From Novosphingobium capsulatum NBRC 12533 (lineage in GTDB: Bacteria; Pseudomonadota; Alphaproteobacteria; Sphingomonadales; Sphingomonadaceae), in the NCBI RefSeq assembly GCF_001598375.1, contig NZ_BCYV01000014.1:163317-227316 (forward strand): DNA of 64,000 nt, given 5' to 3'. Positions 51,389 to 61,328 of this stretch are shown here, piece after piece. The translations under genes and the position numbers were made by a program. The notes under the pieces are model-generated. The model ran no database searches. It had not been told where the DNA came from and saw nothing but the letters and a program-made list of their open reading frames with translations. Numbering within the stretch: the first letter of the stretch is position 1; each line of letters opens with the position of its first letter.

Positions 51389-51865
51389 TCAGAGCCGGGC
51401 TGACAGTTCCTTGAGAAGCGCCAGGAACAGATCGCGATGCTCTGGCCCGATGATGCTGTCGATCCTGGCGTTGTGGGCCGCTGCCTTGAGTTCCAGCTCG
51501 GCGAGTTGGGCCTCGCCAGCCGCGCTCAGTTTGAGGCGGAAATTGCGGCGGTCGATCTCGTCGCGCTCGCGCTCGACCAGCCCTGCCTTGCCGAGTTCAC
51601 GCAAGGACGCGGTCAGGGTGGATTTGTCGCGCCCGCTGGCCGCGCTCAGTTCGGTCTGGTTGATGCCGGGGTTGTCGTAAATGATCCGCAGCAGGGCATA
51701 CCAGCCCGGCCAGATGCGGATTTCGCCAATGCTGCGGGAATAGGCGGCAAACGATGCCTCCTGCGCGCGGCGCAGATGATAGGCGATGACGTCGTCGAGC
51801 CCGCGCGTCCATTGCCTGTCTTCGGTAGCTACGGCCGCTTCACCGCGCCGCTTCTTACCGGCCAT
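51389..51865 (-). CDS. MarR family transcriptional regulator
   Basis: 158 residues from ATG 51865; ATG 51910 would add 15 residues and is possible. The winged helix-turn-helix is GINQTELSAASGRDKSTLTASL with wing ERERDEIDRRNFRLKLSAAG. WYALLRIIYDNPG is the typical first part of the domain. Lies downstream of the MFS gene in the same direction. Candidate binder of the TTAGTTTG dyad at 59864-59883 (inference). Confidence 0.88.
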   Translation of the reverse strand: MAGKKRRGEAAVATEDRQWTRGLDDVIAYHLRRAQEASFAAYSRSIGEIRIWPGWYALLRIIYDNPGINQTELSAASGRDKSTLTASLRELGKAGLVERERDEIDRRNFRLKLSAAGEAQLAELELKAAAHNARIDSIIGPEHRDLFLALLKELSARL

Positions 51866-52015
51866 GGACCACCGCTGGCGTGACCCGCACAACGAGCGCC
51901 GAATCAACATGACAGCAACTACATCGCGGCATCAATGGTCCCAAATCCGGCAGACGGTCCGGATCGGTCGCACGGCTGGCACGGCGGAGTCAAGCTTGGC
52001 GGAAATGCCGAGCAA

Positions 52016-53341
52016 TCACCGGGATGGCACATGGCGCACGATCAGGGCAATCGCTGCCAACACCACCACCATCACCCCTGCGATCGCCCAGTGAAAGCCG
52101 GCCATGCCGAGCGCGCCAACCACCACTGCCCCCAGCAACGCGCTGGAAATCGCGCCAAGCCGGCCAATCCCGGTTGCCATGCCCACGCCACGCGCGCGGG
52201 TTGGCGCCGGATAGATGTTCGACGCCAAGGCATAGAGGCTGGTCTGGGCCCCGTTCACGCAGCCGCCCTCGATCGCGATGAGCGCGAATGTCGCGGCAAG
52301 CGGCAGGTGTACATTGGCCAGCAAGGCCAGGGTCGCAGCCGCGCCAACCGCCACCAGCGCCATCGCCGCCATCACCCAGCGCGAGCCGAAGCGGGCCATC
52401 AACGCGCCCCCCAGCAGGGCTGTGACAACCCCGCCCATGTTGAACGCCGCCAGACCTTCAGCGGCCTGCGCCACACTCAGACCGCTCTCTGCCAGCAGCG
52501 TGGGCAGCCAGTTGAACGCGGCATAGACGGACACCAGGGAAAAGAAGAACGCCGCCCACAACAGCATGCTGTCGGCGCGCAACGCCGGGGCCCAGACGGC
52601 CGACAGCGGCGCGGCAGCACCATGCGATCGGGCTGCGGCGCGTTCGGGCAAAACCGCATCGCCCAGGCCCATCCGGCGCAGGCTGCGCAAGACAACCGCG
52701 GGGCTCGCGTCGTTCGAGAGCAGGAACGTCACCGATTCCGGCACCGCCAGTATTAGCAGAAGTGCCAGCACCAAGGTGCAGGCGCCGGCCAGCACAAACA
52801 GCGCCGGCCAGCCCATCACGGGCAGGATCGCCGATGCCGCCATGCCGCCAACCACGCCGCCCAGCGGCACGCAGACGATCGAGAGGATGACCGCCAGGCT
52901 GCGATGGCGCGCCGGCGTAAATTCTGCGGCCAGCGCGGCAACAGTGGGGAAAGCCGCCCCCAGCCCGAGGCCGGCGGCAAATCGCAAGCCTGCCAGTTGC
53001 AGCGGCGTGTGGACAAAGCCGATCAGCAAGGTGCCCGCACCAAACAAGGTCGTGCTGGCCACCAGGGCAGCCTTGCGACCGAACCTGTCGCCCACAACGC
53101 CGCCGCTGATCGCCCCGATCAACATGCCAACCTGCGCAGCCGCCAGCGCGCTGCCCAGCGCCGCCTTGGGCAGGCCCCAATCCCTCATCAGGCTGGGCAA
53201 GGCAAAGCCCAAGGATTGGTTGTCAAACCCATCCAGCAGGATGGTGAGCGACACCAGCGCCAGCAGCAGCTTTTGCCGCCAGCCCCAGGGTCGGTCATCA
53301 ATTACCCCCGCAACGGACGAAGGCGCCTCTCCCAACGCCAT
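52016..53341 (-). CDS. MFS transporter, aromatic acid:H+ symporter (AAHS) type
   Basis: 441 residues with 12 predicted helices. LLDGFDNQSLGFALPSL in helix 1 is the AAHS signature, and GDRFGRKAALV is the loop 2-3 motif. Known members carry benzoate, 4-hydroxybenzoate, vanillate or similar acids. The ATG shares one base with the stop of the upstream ThDP enzyme gene (TGATG). It acts at the inner membrane, downstream of the TonB receptor of the same cluster. Confidence 0.9.
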   Translation of the reverse strand: MALGEAPSSVAGVIDDRPWGWRQKLLLALVSLTILLDGFDNQSLGFALPSLMRDWGLPKAALGSALAAAQVGMLIGAISGGVVGDRFGRKAALVASTTLFGAGTLLIGFVHTPLQLAGLRFAAGLGLGAAFPTVAALAAEFTPARHRSLAVILSIVCVPLGGVVGGMAASAILPVMGWPALFVLAGACTLVLALLLILAVPESVTFLLSNDASPAVVLRSLRRMGLGDAVLPERAAARSHGAAAPLSAVWAPALRADSMLLWAAFFFSLVSVYAAFNWLPTLLAESGLSVAQAAEGLAAFNMGGVVTALLGGALMARFGSRWVMAAMALVAVGAAATLALLANVHLPLAATFALIAIEGGCVNGAQTSLYALASNIYPAPTRARGVGMATGIGRLGAISSALLGAVVVGALGMAGFHWAIAGVMVVVLAAIALIVRHVPSR

Positions 53342-55044
53342 CAGCCCAGCCTCGCCTCGACGACCACCGCGCGGCGCTCGTTCTTCAACACGGCGAAAGC
53401 GTCGCCCAGCACGGTGGCAAGGTCGCTCTCGCGGTCCACGACGAAACTGGCCGCACCGCCCGATGCCGCTGCAATCGCGCCGTAATCAGGCGCTGGCGTA
53501 AAACTCAAATCAAGGTCGGCGGCCTTGCTGGCATGCCCATCGGGATGAACCGCAAGCGCTGAATGGCGCGGCGCATTCCAGCCGTCATTGTTCAGCACCA
53601 CTTGCAGGAAAGGCGTGGCATAGCGGCGCGCAATCCAGTGCACGCTGGACGGCACGGTAAACATATAACAGCCATCACCCGACACGGCGATCACCGTCGC
53701 TTCGGGATTGGCCAGCTTTGCCCCGATTGCCGCGCCGCCGTTCCAGCCCAGCGATCCGCCGCCGCTGGCAAACATGCTGCCAGCACGCACGGGGGCCAGA
53801 TGATCGAACACCGGCTGATAATTGGTGATGCCTTCGTTCATCACGATGGTCTGGCCATCGAACTGCTCGCGCAGGGCCGCCATCAGGCGGGCGATCGTAA
53901 GCCCCTCGCCCGCGAACACTTCCTGCGCGACGCGGGCGCGACGCGCAGCACTGCGCGCGGCATAGTGCCCGGTCTTTTCGGCCAAGGCAGCGGCATCCGT
54001 GTCCAGTGCCGCTGCTGCATCGCCGATGGCCTGCAAGGCTTGCGCGGCATCAGCGCGGAAACTGCGGTGCGGCTCGATATACCATAGCGGCATCTGCTCC
54101 TTCAGCGGGTCGATGTCGATGTGATAGATTTCGGCCGCTTCGGACGGGGTGTTCTTGATCGGAATCCACGGCACGTCGCAGTCTACCACCAGCACCAGAT
54201 CGGCAGCGGCAAGATCGGGGTTCTGCTCGGGATTGTTCCAGTAGTTGCCAAGATAGAACGGGTTGTTGTGCGGCAGGTTGACGTAGCTGGGCACCGATTC
54301 CACCACGCCCGCACCCACCTGGGCACACAACGCCGCCAACACGTCAACCGCTGCCGGATTACGGCCGAGATAGGACGTGACGATCAACGGGCGCTTCGCC
54401 TTGACCAGCCGCTCGGCCAGAAAGCGCGCATCCTGCGCTGCCAGCGCGCAGGGCGTCACCGGCTGCCAGCGTGCCATGTCCACGCTTACCGGCTCGCACG
54501 GCGCCTCCAGCACTTCGCGTGGGGCCATCAGATAGACGGGGCCCTTGGGGTCAGACCTGGCAAATTGCATCGCGCGATGAACCAGTTGCTTGACGTTTGC
54601 GCCGGTGCGGATTTCGTTGTCATAGCGCATGTAGCCGCGCACCAGCCCGCGCTGGTCGTGGACATCCTGAATCCACTGGATGAACTCGTTGCGGCTGCCG
54701 AGCATTTCCCCGTCCTGGGTAAAGGGCGAAGAACCGGCGAAGATCAGCACCGGAATGCGCGCCTTGGCGGCATTGTGCACCGCGCCAGCCAGGGCCTGCG
54801 TCCCGCATTCGACGTGGATGATGACGGCCTGCGGCTGACCACTAATCTGGGTATGGCCATGGGCAATGGTCAAGGCCACCATCTCGTTCGGGCAGGTCAC
54901 GATGGTCGGAACGGCCCGCCCGTTTGCGCGCGCTTCGGCGATCGCCTCTACCAGCCCCGGATGATCACTACCCAGATTGACGAACGCGTGCGTGATGCCT
55001 TGCTCGACAAGGGCTTCCAGAAAGGCAGTGGCGGTGGTGTACAT
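53341..55044 (-). CDS. Thiamine-diphosphate-dependent enzyme (acetolactate synthase/benzoylformate decarboxylase-like)
   Basis: 567 residues from ATG 55044 (MYTTATAFLEAL). The N-terminal pyrimidine domain has the activating Glu in CPNEMVALTIAHGH. The C-terminal pyrophosphate domain has the ThDP/Mg motif SGDGCYMFTVPSS through LNNDGWNA. The middle domain is degenerate for FAD binding. It may decarboxylate a 2-oxo acid to an aldehyde, which the cluster's aldehyde dehydrogenase could oxidise. TGATG overlaps at both ends show tight translational coupling. Confidence 0.85.
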   Translation of the reverse strand: MYTTATAFLEALVEQGITHAFVNLGSDHPGLVEAIAEARANGRAVPTIVTCPNEMVALTIAHGHTQISGQPQAVIIHVECGTQALAGAVHNAAKARIPVLIFAGSSPFTQDGEMLGSRNEFIQWIQDVHDQRGLVRGYMRYDNEIRTGANVKQLVHRAMQFARSDPKGPVYLMAPREVLEAPCEPVSVDMARWQPVTPCALAAQDARFLAERLVKAKRPLIVTSYLGRNPAAVDVLAALCAQVGAGVVESVPSYVNLPHNNPFYLGNYWNNPEQNPDLAAADLVLVVDCDVPWIPIKNTPSEAAEIYHIDIDPLKEQMPLWYIEPHRSFRADAAQALQAIGDAAAALDTDAAALAEKTGHYAARSAARRARVAQEVFAGEGLTIARLMAALREQFDGQTIVMNEGITNYQPVFDHLAPVRAGSMFASGGGSLGWNGGAAIGAKLANPEATVIAVSGDGCYMFTVPSSVHWIARRYATPFLQVVLNNDGWNAPRHSALAVHPDGHASKAADLDLSFTPAPDYGAIAAASGGAASFVVDRESDLATVLGDAFAVLKNERRAVVVEARLG

Positions 55045-55955
55045 CACGAACTCCGAACGATGTGGTCGATGCTGCGCAACAGCGCGGTGCAATGGGCAAG
55101 TGCGTGCGTCGTCACGCCGTGACGGTGGGCTGCGGCCAGCAAACCACCCTGAATGGCATCGACTTCGGTGGGGCGGCCGGCCTCCACATCCTGCAGCATG
55201 GACGGCTTGTGGGCGCGGTGATGGGTCATGGCAAAGGCAACGGCTTGGCGCACTCTCTCAACGTCGACCGCCACGTCGTTGGCCAGCGCGATGGTGATTC
55301 CTTCCGCCACCACCTGCAACGCGAGATCACGAGCGGGCGCGAAGTCACCGACCTCGCCCACTGTCATCCGCGTCAGGGCGCAGATACCATTGAGCGCGGC
55401 GTTGAAAATCACCTTTTCCCAAATCGCGACCTTGACCGAAGGCTCGGCGCTCGCGCCAAGGTCCGCCTCGGCCAATGCGGCGGCAACCTGGTGAATGGCG
55501 GGGGTATCCGCGCCTGTCAGGCTCCAGAACTTGACCATGCCATCGCCCGCCACGTGGATGCGCCCATGGCCGAGCAAATCGGCAGGCCAATTGGTAATAC
55601 CCACCAGCACTCGATCAGCGCCGACAACGCCTGCAATCGCGACACCGTTGCCCAGGCCGTTCTGCAGCGTGAGCACCATGCCATCGGGGCGCAACGCGCC
55701 AGCGTTCTGTACCATGGCAGCGGCGGTATGCTGGGCCTTGGTGAACAGGATCAGCAGATCAGTCTCACCCTGCGCCACGCCGGGCAACGCCGCCGCGCAA
55801 CGGGCGGGGATGTCGTTTTCCCAGACGCCATTGGCGGCAATGGCCGCGACCCGCGCGGGGTCTGTATCGACGAACACCACCTGATGGCCGGCCCGGGCCA
55901 AGCGCCCGCCAAACAGGGTGCCCATGGCGCCTGCCCCCACAACCATGATCTTCAT
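55044..55955 (-). CDS. Ketopantoate reductase (ApbA/PanE) family protein
   Basis: 303 residues. The N-terminal Rossmann motif is VVGAGAMGTLFGGRLARAG, then VDTD. The catalytic Lys of the family is in LFTKAQHT or in IWEKVIFNAALN, the typical C-domain block. The protein reduces a 2-oxo acid to a 2-hydroxy acid or the reverse. Its place directly before a ThDP 2-oxo-acid enzyme suggests a catabolic role rather than pantothenate synthesis. Confidence 0.88.
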   Translation of the reverse strand: MKIMVVGAGAMGTLFGGRLARAGHQVVFVDTDPARVAAIAANGVWENDIPARCAAALPGVAQGETDLLILFTKAQHTAAAMVQNAGALRPDGMVLTLQNGLGNGVAIAGVVGADRVLVGITNWPADLLGHGRIHVAGDGMVKFWSLTGADTPAIHQVAAALAEADLGASAEPSVKVAIWEKVIFNAALNGICALTRMTVGEVGDFAPARDLALQVVAEGITIALANDVAVDVERVRQAVAFAMTHHRAHKPSMLQDVEAGRPTEVDAIQGGLLAAAHRHGVTTHALAHCTALLRSIDHIVRSS

Positions 55956-55980
55956 GCCGGCGTCTTTCGGATAAGGGCCA

Positions 55981-56898
55981 TCACCACCCGCTGCCCCACT
56001 GATAGGGCATGTCCTGGCGGATCACGTTGATCTCTTGGATCTTGCCGTCGGCGATCTTGAAAACCTCCTGGATCAGCGTGTCGTGCGGGCGGCTGAACAG
56101 CGGCACAACGGACTGCGGGCCGCCGGGAACGGCCCCGGTGATCGCGGCGCTGGCCTTGGGCTTTGACACCTCGATCACCATGGCGCCGACCACGATGCCG
56201 CGTTCCACATCGACGATGGGGAAGCGGCGCTCCTTGATCTTGTCCATGTAGGTGTAGTCGCTCATTACGTTGCAGGCCCAGGTGTTGCCCAGCGGGTTGA
56301 GCGAGGTCTGGTTGCCGTTTTCATAGCGCCGGCACCCCAGGGCAGACTGCACCCCAGCCCCATCGTGGCGCTGCAAACCCTCGAAATAGCTGTCGGCAAT
56401 GGCGATCAGTTGCGCGCGGGTGGAACGGCTCTGCTCCGGCAGAATCTGCTCGAAATAGGGGTTGGGCGCGGCAAGGCCCCGCACACCGCCAGCAGGCCGG
56501 TCGCCGATCACCTGCTCGATCTCGGTGATCTGGCGATTCTTCACCGCCAGCCGCAGCCAATAGGCGCCGCGGCCACCCGCCTCGGTCGCAACGCCCAGCA
56601 TGGCGACCTGCCCGGTGGAAGGATCGGCCAGGATCTGGCGATAGGTGATACCGTCCACCAGCTTCCAGAAATAGTCCGATTGGGCGGGCGATACCCGGCC
56701 GTTGACGGTTTCCCTGGCGCCGGCCGCGATGGGCTGGCCAGCGCGATCGTGCGTGGGAATGGCGTCGATATAGCTTTCCATCATCGCGATCAGGCAGGCC
56801 CGGTCACACGATGCGGCAGGCGCGGCCTGCAGGGGGGCCACTGTGGTCAGCGCCATCGCGCCGGCCAGCGCGAGACTGGCGATTGAAATCTTGGTCAT
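55981..56898 (-). CDS. Secreted protein with NTF2-like features (DUF8021-like)
   Basis: 305 residues from ATG 56898 (GGGGAGC ahead). Sec signal ASLALAGAMALTTVAPLQA. The mature part starts CDRACLIAMMESYIDAIPTHD and continues with RETVNGRVSP, GQVAMLGV and LRLAVKNRQITEIEQV. This order of blocks resembles DUF8021, a secreted family of unknown function. Four Cys (two near the start, two in GCRRYENG/WACNVM) may form disulfides. Sits between the TonB receptor and the reductase genes. Confidence 0.75.
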   Translation of the reverse strand: MTKISIASLALAGAMALTTVAPLQAAPAASCDRACLIAMMESYIDAIPTHDRAGQPIAAGARETVNGRVSPAQSDYFWKLVDGITYRQILADPSTGQVAMLGVATEAGGRGAYWLRLAVKNRQITEIEQVIGDRPAGGVRGLAAPNPYFEQILPEQSRSTRAQLIAIADSYFEGLQRHDGAGVQSALGCRRYENGNQTSLNPLGNTWACNVMSDYTYMDKIKERRFPIVDVERGIVVGAMVIEVSKPKASAAITGAVPGGPQSVVPLFSRPHDTLIQEVFKIADGKIQEINVIRQDMPYQWGSGW

Positions 56899-56955
56899 GG
56901 TCGAAGCTCCCCATGCGAAAAAGGCTGGCGCCACAAAGGGCGCCAGCCAACAGGG

Positions 56956-59805
56956 TCAAAACTTGAAGCGAATGCCGGCGGTCATATAGAGCCCGATGAC
57001 ATCATAGAACTGCGACAGGGTGGAAGACGGGGCAATGCCAAAGGTGGTGGCACCCAGCGGCGGGGCCTTGTCAAACAGGTTGTTGGCCGAGGCAAACACA
57101 TCGACCCCCTCCAGCTTGCCGCCCAGGTGATAGGTGACATTGAGGTCGGTATACCACACCGCGCCGATATGGTTGTTGGCCACGAACGAGGGCGTATAGG
57201 TGCTGTCGATCGCGCGGCTGCCGATCAGCCGTTCTTGCACCAGCACATTCAGCCGGCCAAGGTCGATATCGGCGCTGGCCGTGCCCTGAAAGGGCGTTTG
57301 GCTGGCGCGATCGATCGGCGCGGAACCCGGCGTCGTGGTTTGCAGCTTGGTGACGTAGGACGCCAGCGCCCGCAGCGAAACCCGGCTCGGCTGGCCGAAC
57401 ACCGTGCCGATGCCAAAGCCATAGTTCATTTCGACATCGAAGCCGCGCGTCTTCAACGTGGCAAGGTTGAGATTGGGCGTGGAGATCACCGAGATGGCGC
57501 CGCCATTGCGTGTGATCAGCGCACACAGGGCCGCATTGCCCGCGGCGCACTCATCCACCGTCTGCTGGTTACTGAGGCGGGTGATCGCGCCATTGATGCT
57601 GATGTCGTAATAATCGACCGATGCGCTGAAACCGCGCCAGAAGCTGGGGGTGAGCACCGCACCGATCGTGATGGTGTTCGATTTTTCCGGCTTCAGGTTG
57701 GGGTTCCCGGGCAACTGGATCGTCGCCGTCGCCGAGGCATTGGCATTCTGGCGATCGATTACCGTGGCAATCGTCTGCGCCTGAGACAGGTAAAGTTCGC
57801 CGAGGTTGGGCGCGCGAATATCGTGCGAGACCGTGGCACGCAGGCGCAGATCGCTTGACGGCGCATAGACCAGGCCCGCCTTGTAGGTCCACACCGTGCC
57901 GGCGTTGGAATAGTGCGTGACGCGGGCAGCGCCGTTCAGTTCCAGTGACTTGGCAAAGGGCTTGTCGGCCAGGAGCGGAATCTGTGCTTCGGCAAAGGCT
58001 TCGTCCACCAGATAGCTGGCATTGACCGGCGAGGAGTTACCCAGGAAATAGCCGCCCTGGGTGCCCAGCAGGCTGCCGGGAAACCCTTGCGCGCCATTGC
58101 CGGTCTGGGTGATGGTGGCCAGCGAGGGCACCACTTGCTTCAGGCCTTCGCGGCGGTGTTCGGCGCCCACGGCCACCTGCACCTTGCCGGCGGGCAGTTC
58201 CAGCGGCGACCCACGCAGCGTGGCCGCCAGTACATCCTGCGTGACAGTCTGGTTGGCATAGGCATTGCCGGCAATATACTGGCGCGCCGCGGCCGACGGG
58301 GTGCCGGCGCCAAACAGGTTGATGGGCACGCAGCCATTGCCAGGATTGCTGAGCGTCGAGCGGCAGACGATCTGGTTGGTGGCCGGGTTCACCACCGCAT
58401 CAACCGCGTTGTAGAGATTGGCTGTGATGATGCCGTTGGCGGCGGTAAAGTTGCCCTGCGTGCGGCCATGCTGGAAATAGGCGTCCCAGTTCCAGTTGGC
58501 ACCGATGCGGCCCCGCGCGCCAATGACGCCGCGCACCACCTCGGTTTCGACCTGCTTTTGGTAGACCCCAAGGTCAATGTTGTAGCGGCCCATCTTGAAG
58601 CTGCTGCCAGGCGCCATTTGCGAGGCGATGCTGGCCGGCAGATAGGCATTGTCGGCAAAGATCGTGTAAGCCGTGCCGTTCACGCCATAGCTGTTGGCAC
58701 CGGCATTGTTGGTGATGTAGGTATGGGCATAGTTGCCCTCGGCGAACACCTCGACGCTGTCCTTGTCGCCATAGGCAACGTGGACAAAGCCCACCTTGGC
58801 ATCCAGCGGCGTTTCCAGCGTGCCGGTTCCAACCGGACTGGCGCCATCCCCGCCCGACATCGAACCCGACGTGCGGTTGGTGCCAAAGGTGAATGGCGCG
58901 GTTGCCCCGTTCGGCAGGAACTGCGTTCCCGCCAGCGGGCCCGACACGATCAGACCGCCTGTGGTGGCATAGGGAAACACCACGTTGTTGGCCACGATCA
59001 GCGTGGGGTTGGTGGGCGATGCCGGATTGGCTGGCGACACATTGGGGTTGTTGACCAGGAAGCTGCCAAGACGCTGCCACGCGCGGTTCTTGCCGCCGAT
59101 GTTGTAGCCTTGGGCGCCAGTGTCCTTGGTGTAATCAAAGCTTGCAACGACGCGCAGCTTGCCATCCAGGAACGACGTGCCGCCGGCCAGCGAGAGACGG
59201 GTGGTCTTGCTGTCGCCGTAACGGCTGATGCCTTGCGAGGCGAGGCCCTTGAGCCCGGTAAAGCGATCGTCGAGGATGAAGTTGGTAACGCCCGCGATGG
59301 CGTCAGAACCATAGGCCGCCGACGCCCCACCGGTCACGACTTCCACGCGCTTCATCAGCAACTGCGGGAACAGGTTGATGTCTACCGCGCCGGCATCTTG
59401 CGTCGACACGAAGCGGCGGCCATCGAGCAGCACGAGATTGCGGTTGGTGCCCAGGCCGCGCAGGTTGAGGTAGCTGTGCCCGGCGTTGGCTGCCGCACCA
59501 CCCGCCGTCCGCGAGTTGGACCCGTTGAAGCTGGGCAGTGACAGCACGCCTTCGGCCAGGCCACGCGGCGAGGCATCCTGCAGGCGGTCGGCCGACATCA
59601 CGGTAACAGGGGTTGGCTGGGCATTGCCATTGCTGGCAACGCGCGACCCGGTCACGACAATCTCCTGCGCCACGGCCGCATCCTTGGCCGCCTGATCCGG
59701 CGCCTGGTCTGCCGCTTGTGCCTGCGCCGACGCGGCCCACAGTCCCGCTACGATCATCGCGGTCACGCTCGCCGATATCCGTGCATCCATCCCTGCAAGT
59801 CTCAT
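56956..59805 (-). CDS. Large TonB-dependent receptor (TIGR01782/OAR-like architecture)
   Basis: 949 residues from ATG 59805 (GGAGGAGAG ahead). The signal ends near ASAQAQ. The box is EIVVTGSRV, and the plug has LNLRGLGTNRNLVLLDGRR and VEVVTGGASAAYGSDAIAGV, the wording of the large sphingomonad/Xanthomonas-type receptors. The barrel ends YMTAGIRFKF. First gene of the minus-strand unit running to 52016. Divergent from the aldehyde dehydrogenase with a shared palindromic operator. Confidence 0.94.
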   Translation of the reverse strand: MRLAGMDARISASVTAMIVAGLWAASAQAQAADQAPDQAAKDAAVAQEIVVTGSRVASNGNAQPTPVTVMSADRLQDASPRGLAEGVLSLPSFNGSNSRTAGGAAANAGHSYLNLRGLGTNRNLVLLDGRRFVSTQDAGAVDINLFPQLLMKRVEVVTGGASAAYGSDAIAGVTNFILDDRFTGLKGLASQGISRYGDSKTTRLSLAGGTSFLDGKLRVVASFDYTKDTGAQGYNIGGKNRAWQRLGSFLVNNPNVSPANPASPTNPTLIVANNVVFPYATTGGLIVSGPLAGTQFLPNGATAPFTFGTNRTSGSMSGGDGASPVGTGTLETPLDAKVGFVHVAYGDKDSVEVFAEGNYAHTYITNNAGANSYGVNGTAYTIFADNAYLPASIASQMAPGSSFKMGRYNIDLGVYQKQVETEVVRGVIGARGRIGANWNWDAYFQHGRTQGNFTAANGIITANLYNAVDAVVNPATNQIVCRSTLSNPGNGCVPINLFGAGTPSAAARQYIAGNAYANQTVTQDVLAATLRGSPLELPAGKVQVAVGAEHRREGLKQVVPSLATITQTGNGAQGFPGSLLGTQGGYFLGNSSPVNASYLVDEAFAEAQIPLLADKPFAKSLELNGAARVTHYSNAGTVWTYKAGLVYAPSSDLRLRATVSHDIRAPNLGELYLSQAQTIATVIDRQNANASATATIQLPGNPNLKPEKSNTITIGAVLTPSFWRGFSASVDYYDISINGAITRLSNQQTVDECAAGNAALCALITRNGGAISVISTPNLNLATLKTRGFDVEMNYGFGIGTVFGQPSRVSLRALASYVTKLQTTTPGSAPIDRASQTPFQGTASADIDLGRLNVLVQERLIGSRAIDSTYTPSFVANNHIGAVWYTDLNVTYHLGGKLEGVDVFASANNLFDKAPPLGATTFGIAPSSTLSQFYDVIGLYMTAGIRFKF

Positions 59806-59863
59806 TTTTGCTCTCCTCCAGGCCGTCGATTCGTTCACGGCCTTGGCGCGCTGATACAGCATT

Positions 59864-59883
59864 TTAGTTTGACGACAAACTAA
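59864..59883. promoter_or_regulatory. Palindromic operator TTAGTTTG-N4-CAAACTAA
   Basis: TTAGTTTGACGACAAACTAA is a perfect 8-bp-arm dyad in the 122-bp AT-rich divergent region between the TonB receptor (start 59805) and the aldehyde dehydrogenase (start 59928). Size and spacing fit a MarR-type site, and a MarR gene closes the cluster. Confidence 0.65.
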
Positions 59884-59927
59884 TTATGCCCCAAGCTGTC
59901 AGCCGGAAAGTTTGAGGAGAAGATCTG

Positions 59928-61328
59928 GTGACCTTTACCCGTTTGAACCCGATCACCGGCGAAGTGGCATCAACGGCGCGCGCGATGACAGCAGCCGACG
60001 TGCCCGCAATTGCTGCGGCCGCAGCGGCCGCACAGCCCGCATGGGCCGCGATGGGCCCCAATGCGCGGCGCACGGTTTTGATGCAGGCAGCAGATGCCCT
60101 GGTGGCCCGCAAGGATGATTTCATCGCCGCGATGATGGCCGAGATCGGGGCAACCGCTGGCTGGGCGGGCTTCAACCACATGCTGGGTGCCAGCATGATC
60201 CGCGAGGCAGCGGCCCTCACTACGCAAATCGCGGGCGAGGTTATTCCCAGCGACAAACCGGGTTGCCTGGCGATGGCGCTCAAGGAGCCGGTCGGGGTCA
60301 TCCTCGGCATCGCCCCCTGGAATGCCCCGATCATTCTGGGCGTGCGCGCGATTGCCGTGCCGCTGGCCTGCGGCAATGGTGTGATCCTCAAGGCGTCGGA
60401 ACAATGCCCCCGCACCCACACGCTGATCATCGACAGTTTTGCCGCTGCCGGCCTGCCGGAAGGATTGGTGCAAGTCGTCACCAACCGACCCGAGGATGCT
60501 GCCGATGTCGTTGGTAGGCTGATCGACGCGCCACAGGTCAAGCGCATCAACTTCACCGGCAGTACGGCGGTGGGTCGCATCATCGCCAAGCGTGCGGCTG
60601 AAAACCTCAAGCCGTGCCTGCTCGAACTCGGCGGCAAGGCGCCATTCGTCGTCTGCGCCGACGCCGACCTTGACGAGGCGGTCAAGGCCGCCGCGTTCGG
60701 CGCCTATTTCAACCAGGGCCAGATCTGCATGAGCACCGAGCGGATTATCGTAGTCGATGCCGTGGCCGATCAATTCACCGCGAAATTCGCTGCCAAGGTC
60801 AAGAGTTTGACCGCTGGCGATCCACGTGGGGGCAAGACTCCATTGGGCGCCGTGGTCGATGCCAAGACGGTCGCCCATTGCCTCTCCCTGGTCGAAGATG
60901 CCGTCGCAAAAGGCGCGAACCTTCTCGTCAGCGGCGAGACGAGCCAGAACGTCATCATGCCCGCCCATCTGGTGGACAACGTGACCACCGACATGAAGCT
61001 GTTCCGCGACGAGAGCTTCGGCCCGGTCGTCGGCATCATCCGCGCCCGCGACGAAGACCACGCGATCGAGCTGGCCAACGACACCGACTACGGCCTTTCC
61101 GCCGCGATCTTCACCCGCGACGCGGCCAAGGGCCTGATGCTGGCCAAGCGCATCAAATCAGGCATCTGCCACATCAATGGCCCCACCGTGCACGACGAGG
61201 CGCAAATGCCGTTCGGCGGGGTAGGCGACAGCGGCTATGGCCGCTTCGGCGGGCGCCAGGGCATCGACAGCTTCACCGAAACCCGCTGGATTACGGTGGA
61301 AACCCTGCCCGGCCATTATCCGATCTGA
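59928..61328 (+). CDS. Aldehyde dehydrogenase (vanillin/benzaldehyde/salicylaldehyde dehydrogenase-like)
   Basis: 466 residues, NAD(P)-dependent. Cofactor segment IAPWNAPIIL and FTGSTAVGR; catalytic Glu in LELGGKAPF; catalytic Cys in NQGQICMSTER; C-terminal FGGVGDSGYGRFGG. The ICMSTER wording matches aromatic aldehyde dehydrogenases. Starts with GTG after GAGGAGA. Likely oxidises an aldehyde formed by the ThDP enzyme of the divergent operon. Confidence 0.92.
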   Translation: MTFTRLNPITGEVASTARAMTAADVPAIAAAAAAAQPAWAAMGPNARRTVLMQAADALVARKDDFIAAMMAEIGATAGWAGFNHMLGASMIREAAALTTQIAGEVIPSDKPGCLAMALKEPVGVILGIAPWNAPIILGVRAIAVPLACGNGVILKASEQCPRTHTLIIDSFAAAGLPEGLVQVVTNRPEDAADVVGRLIDAPQVKRINFTGSTAVGRIIAKRAAENLKPCLLELGGKAPFVVCADADLDEAVKAAAFGAYFNQGQICMSTERIIVVDAVADQFTAKFAAKVKSLTAGDPRGGKTPLGAVVDAKTVAHCLSLVEDAVAKGANLLVSGETSQNVIMPAHLVDNVTTDMKLFRDESFGPVVGIIRARDEDHAIELANDTDYGLSAAIFTRDAAKGLMLAKRIKSGICHINGPTVHDEAQMPFGGVGDSGYGRFGGRQGIDSFTETRWITVETLPGHYPI

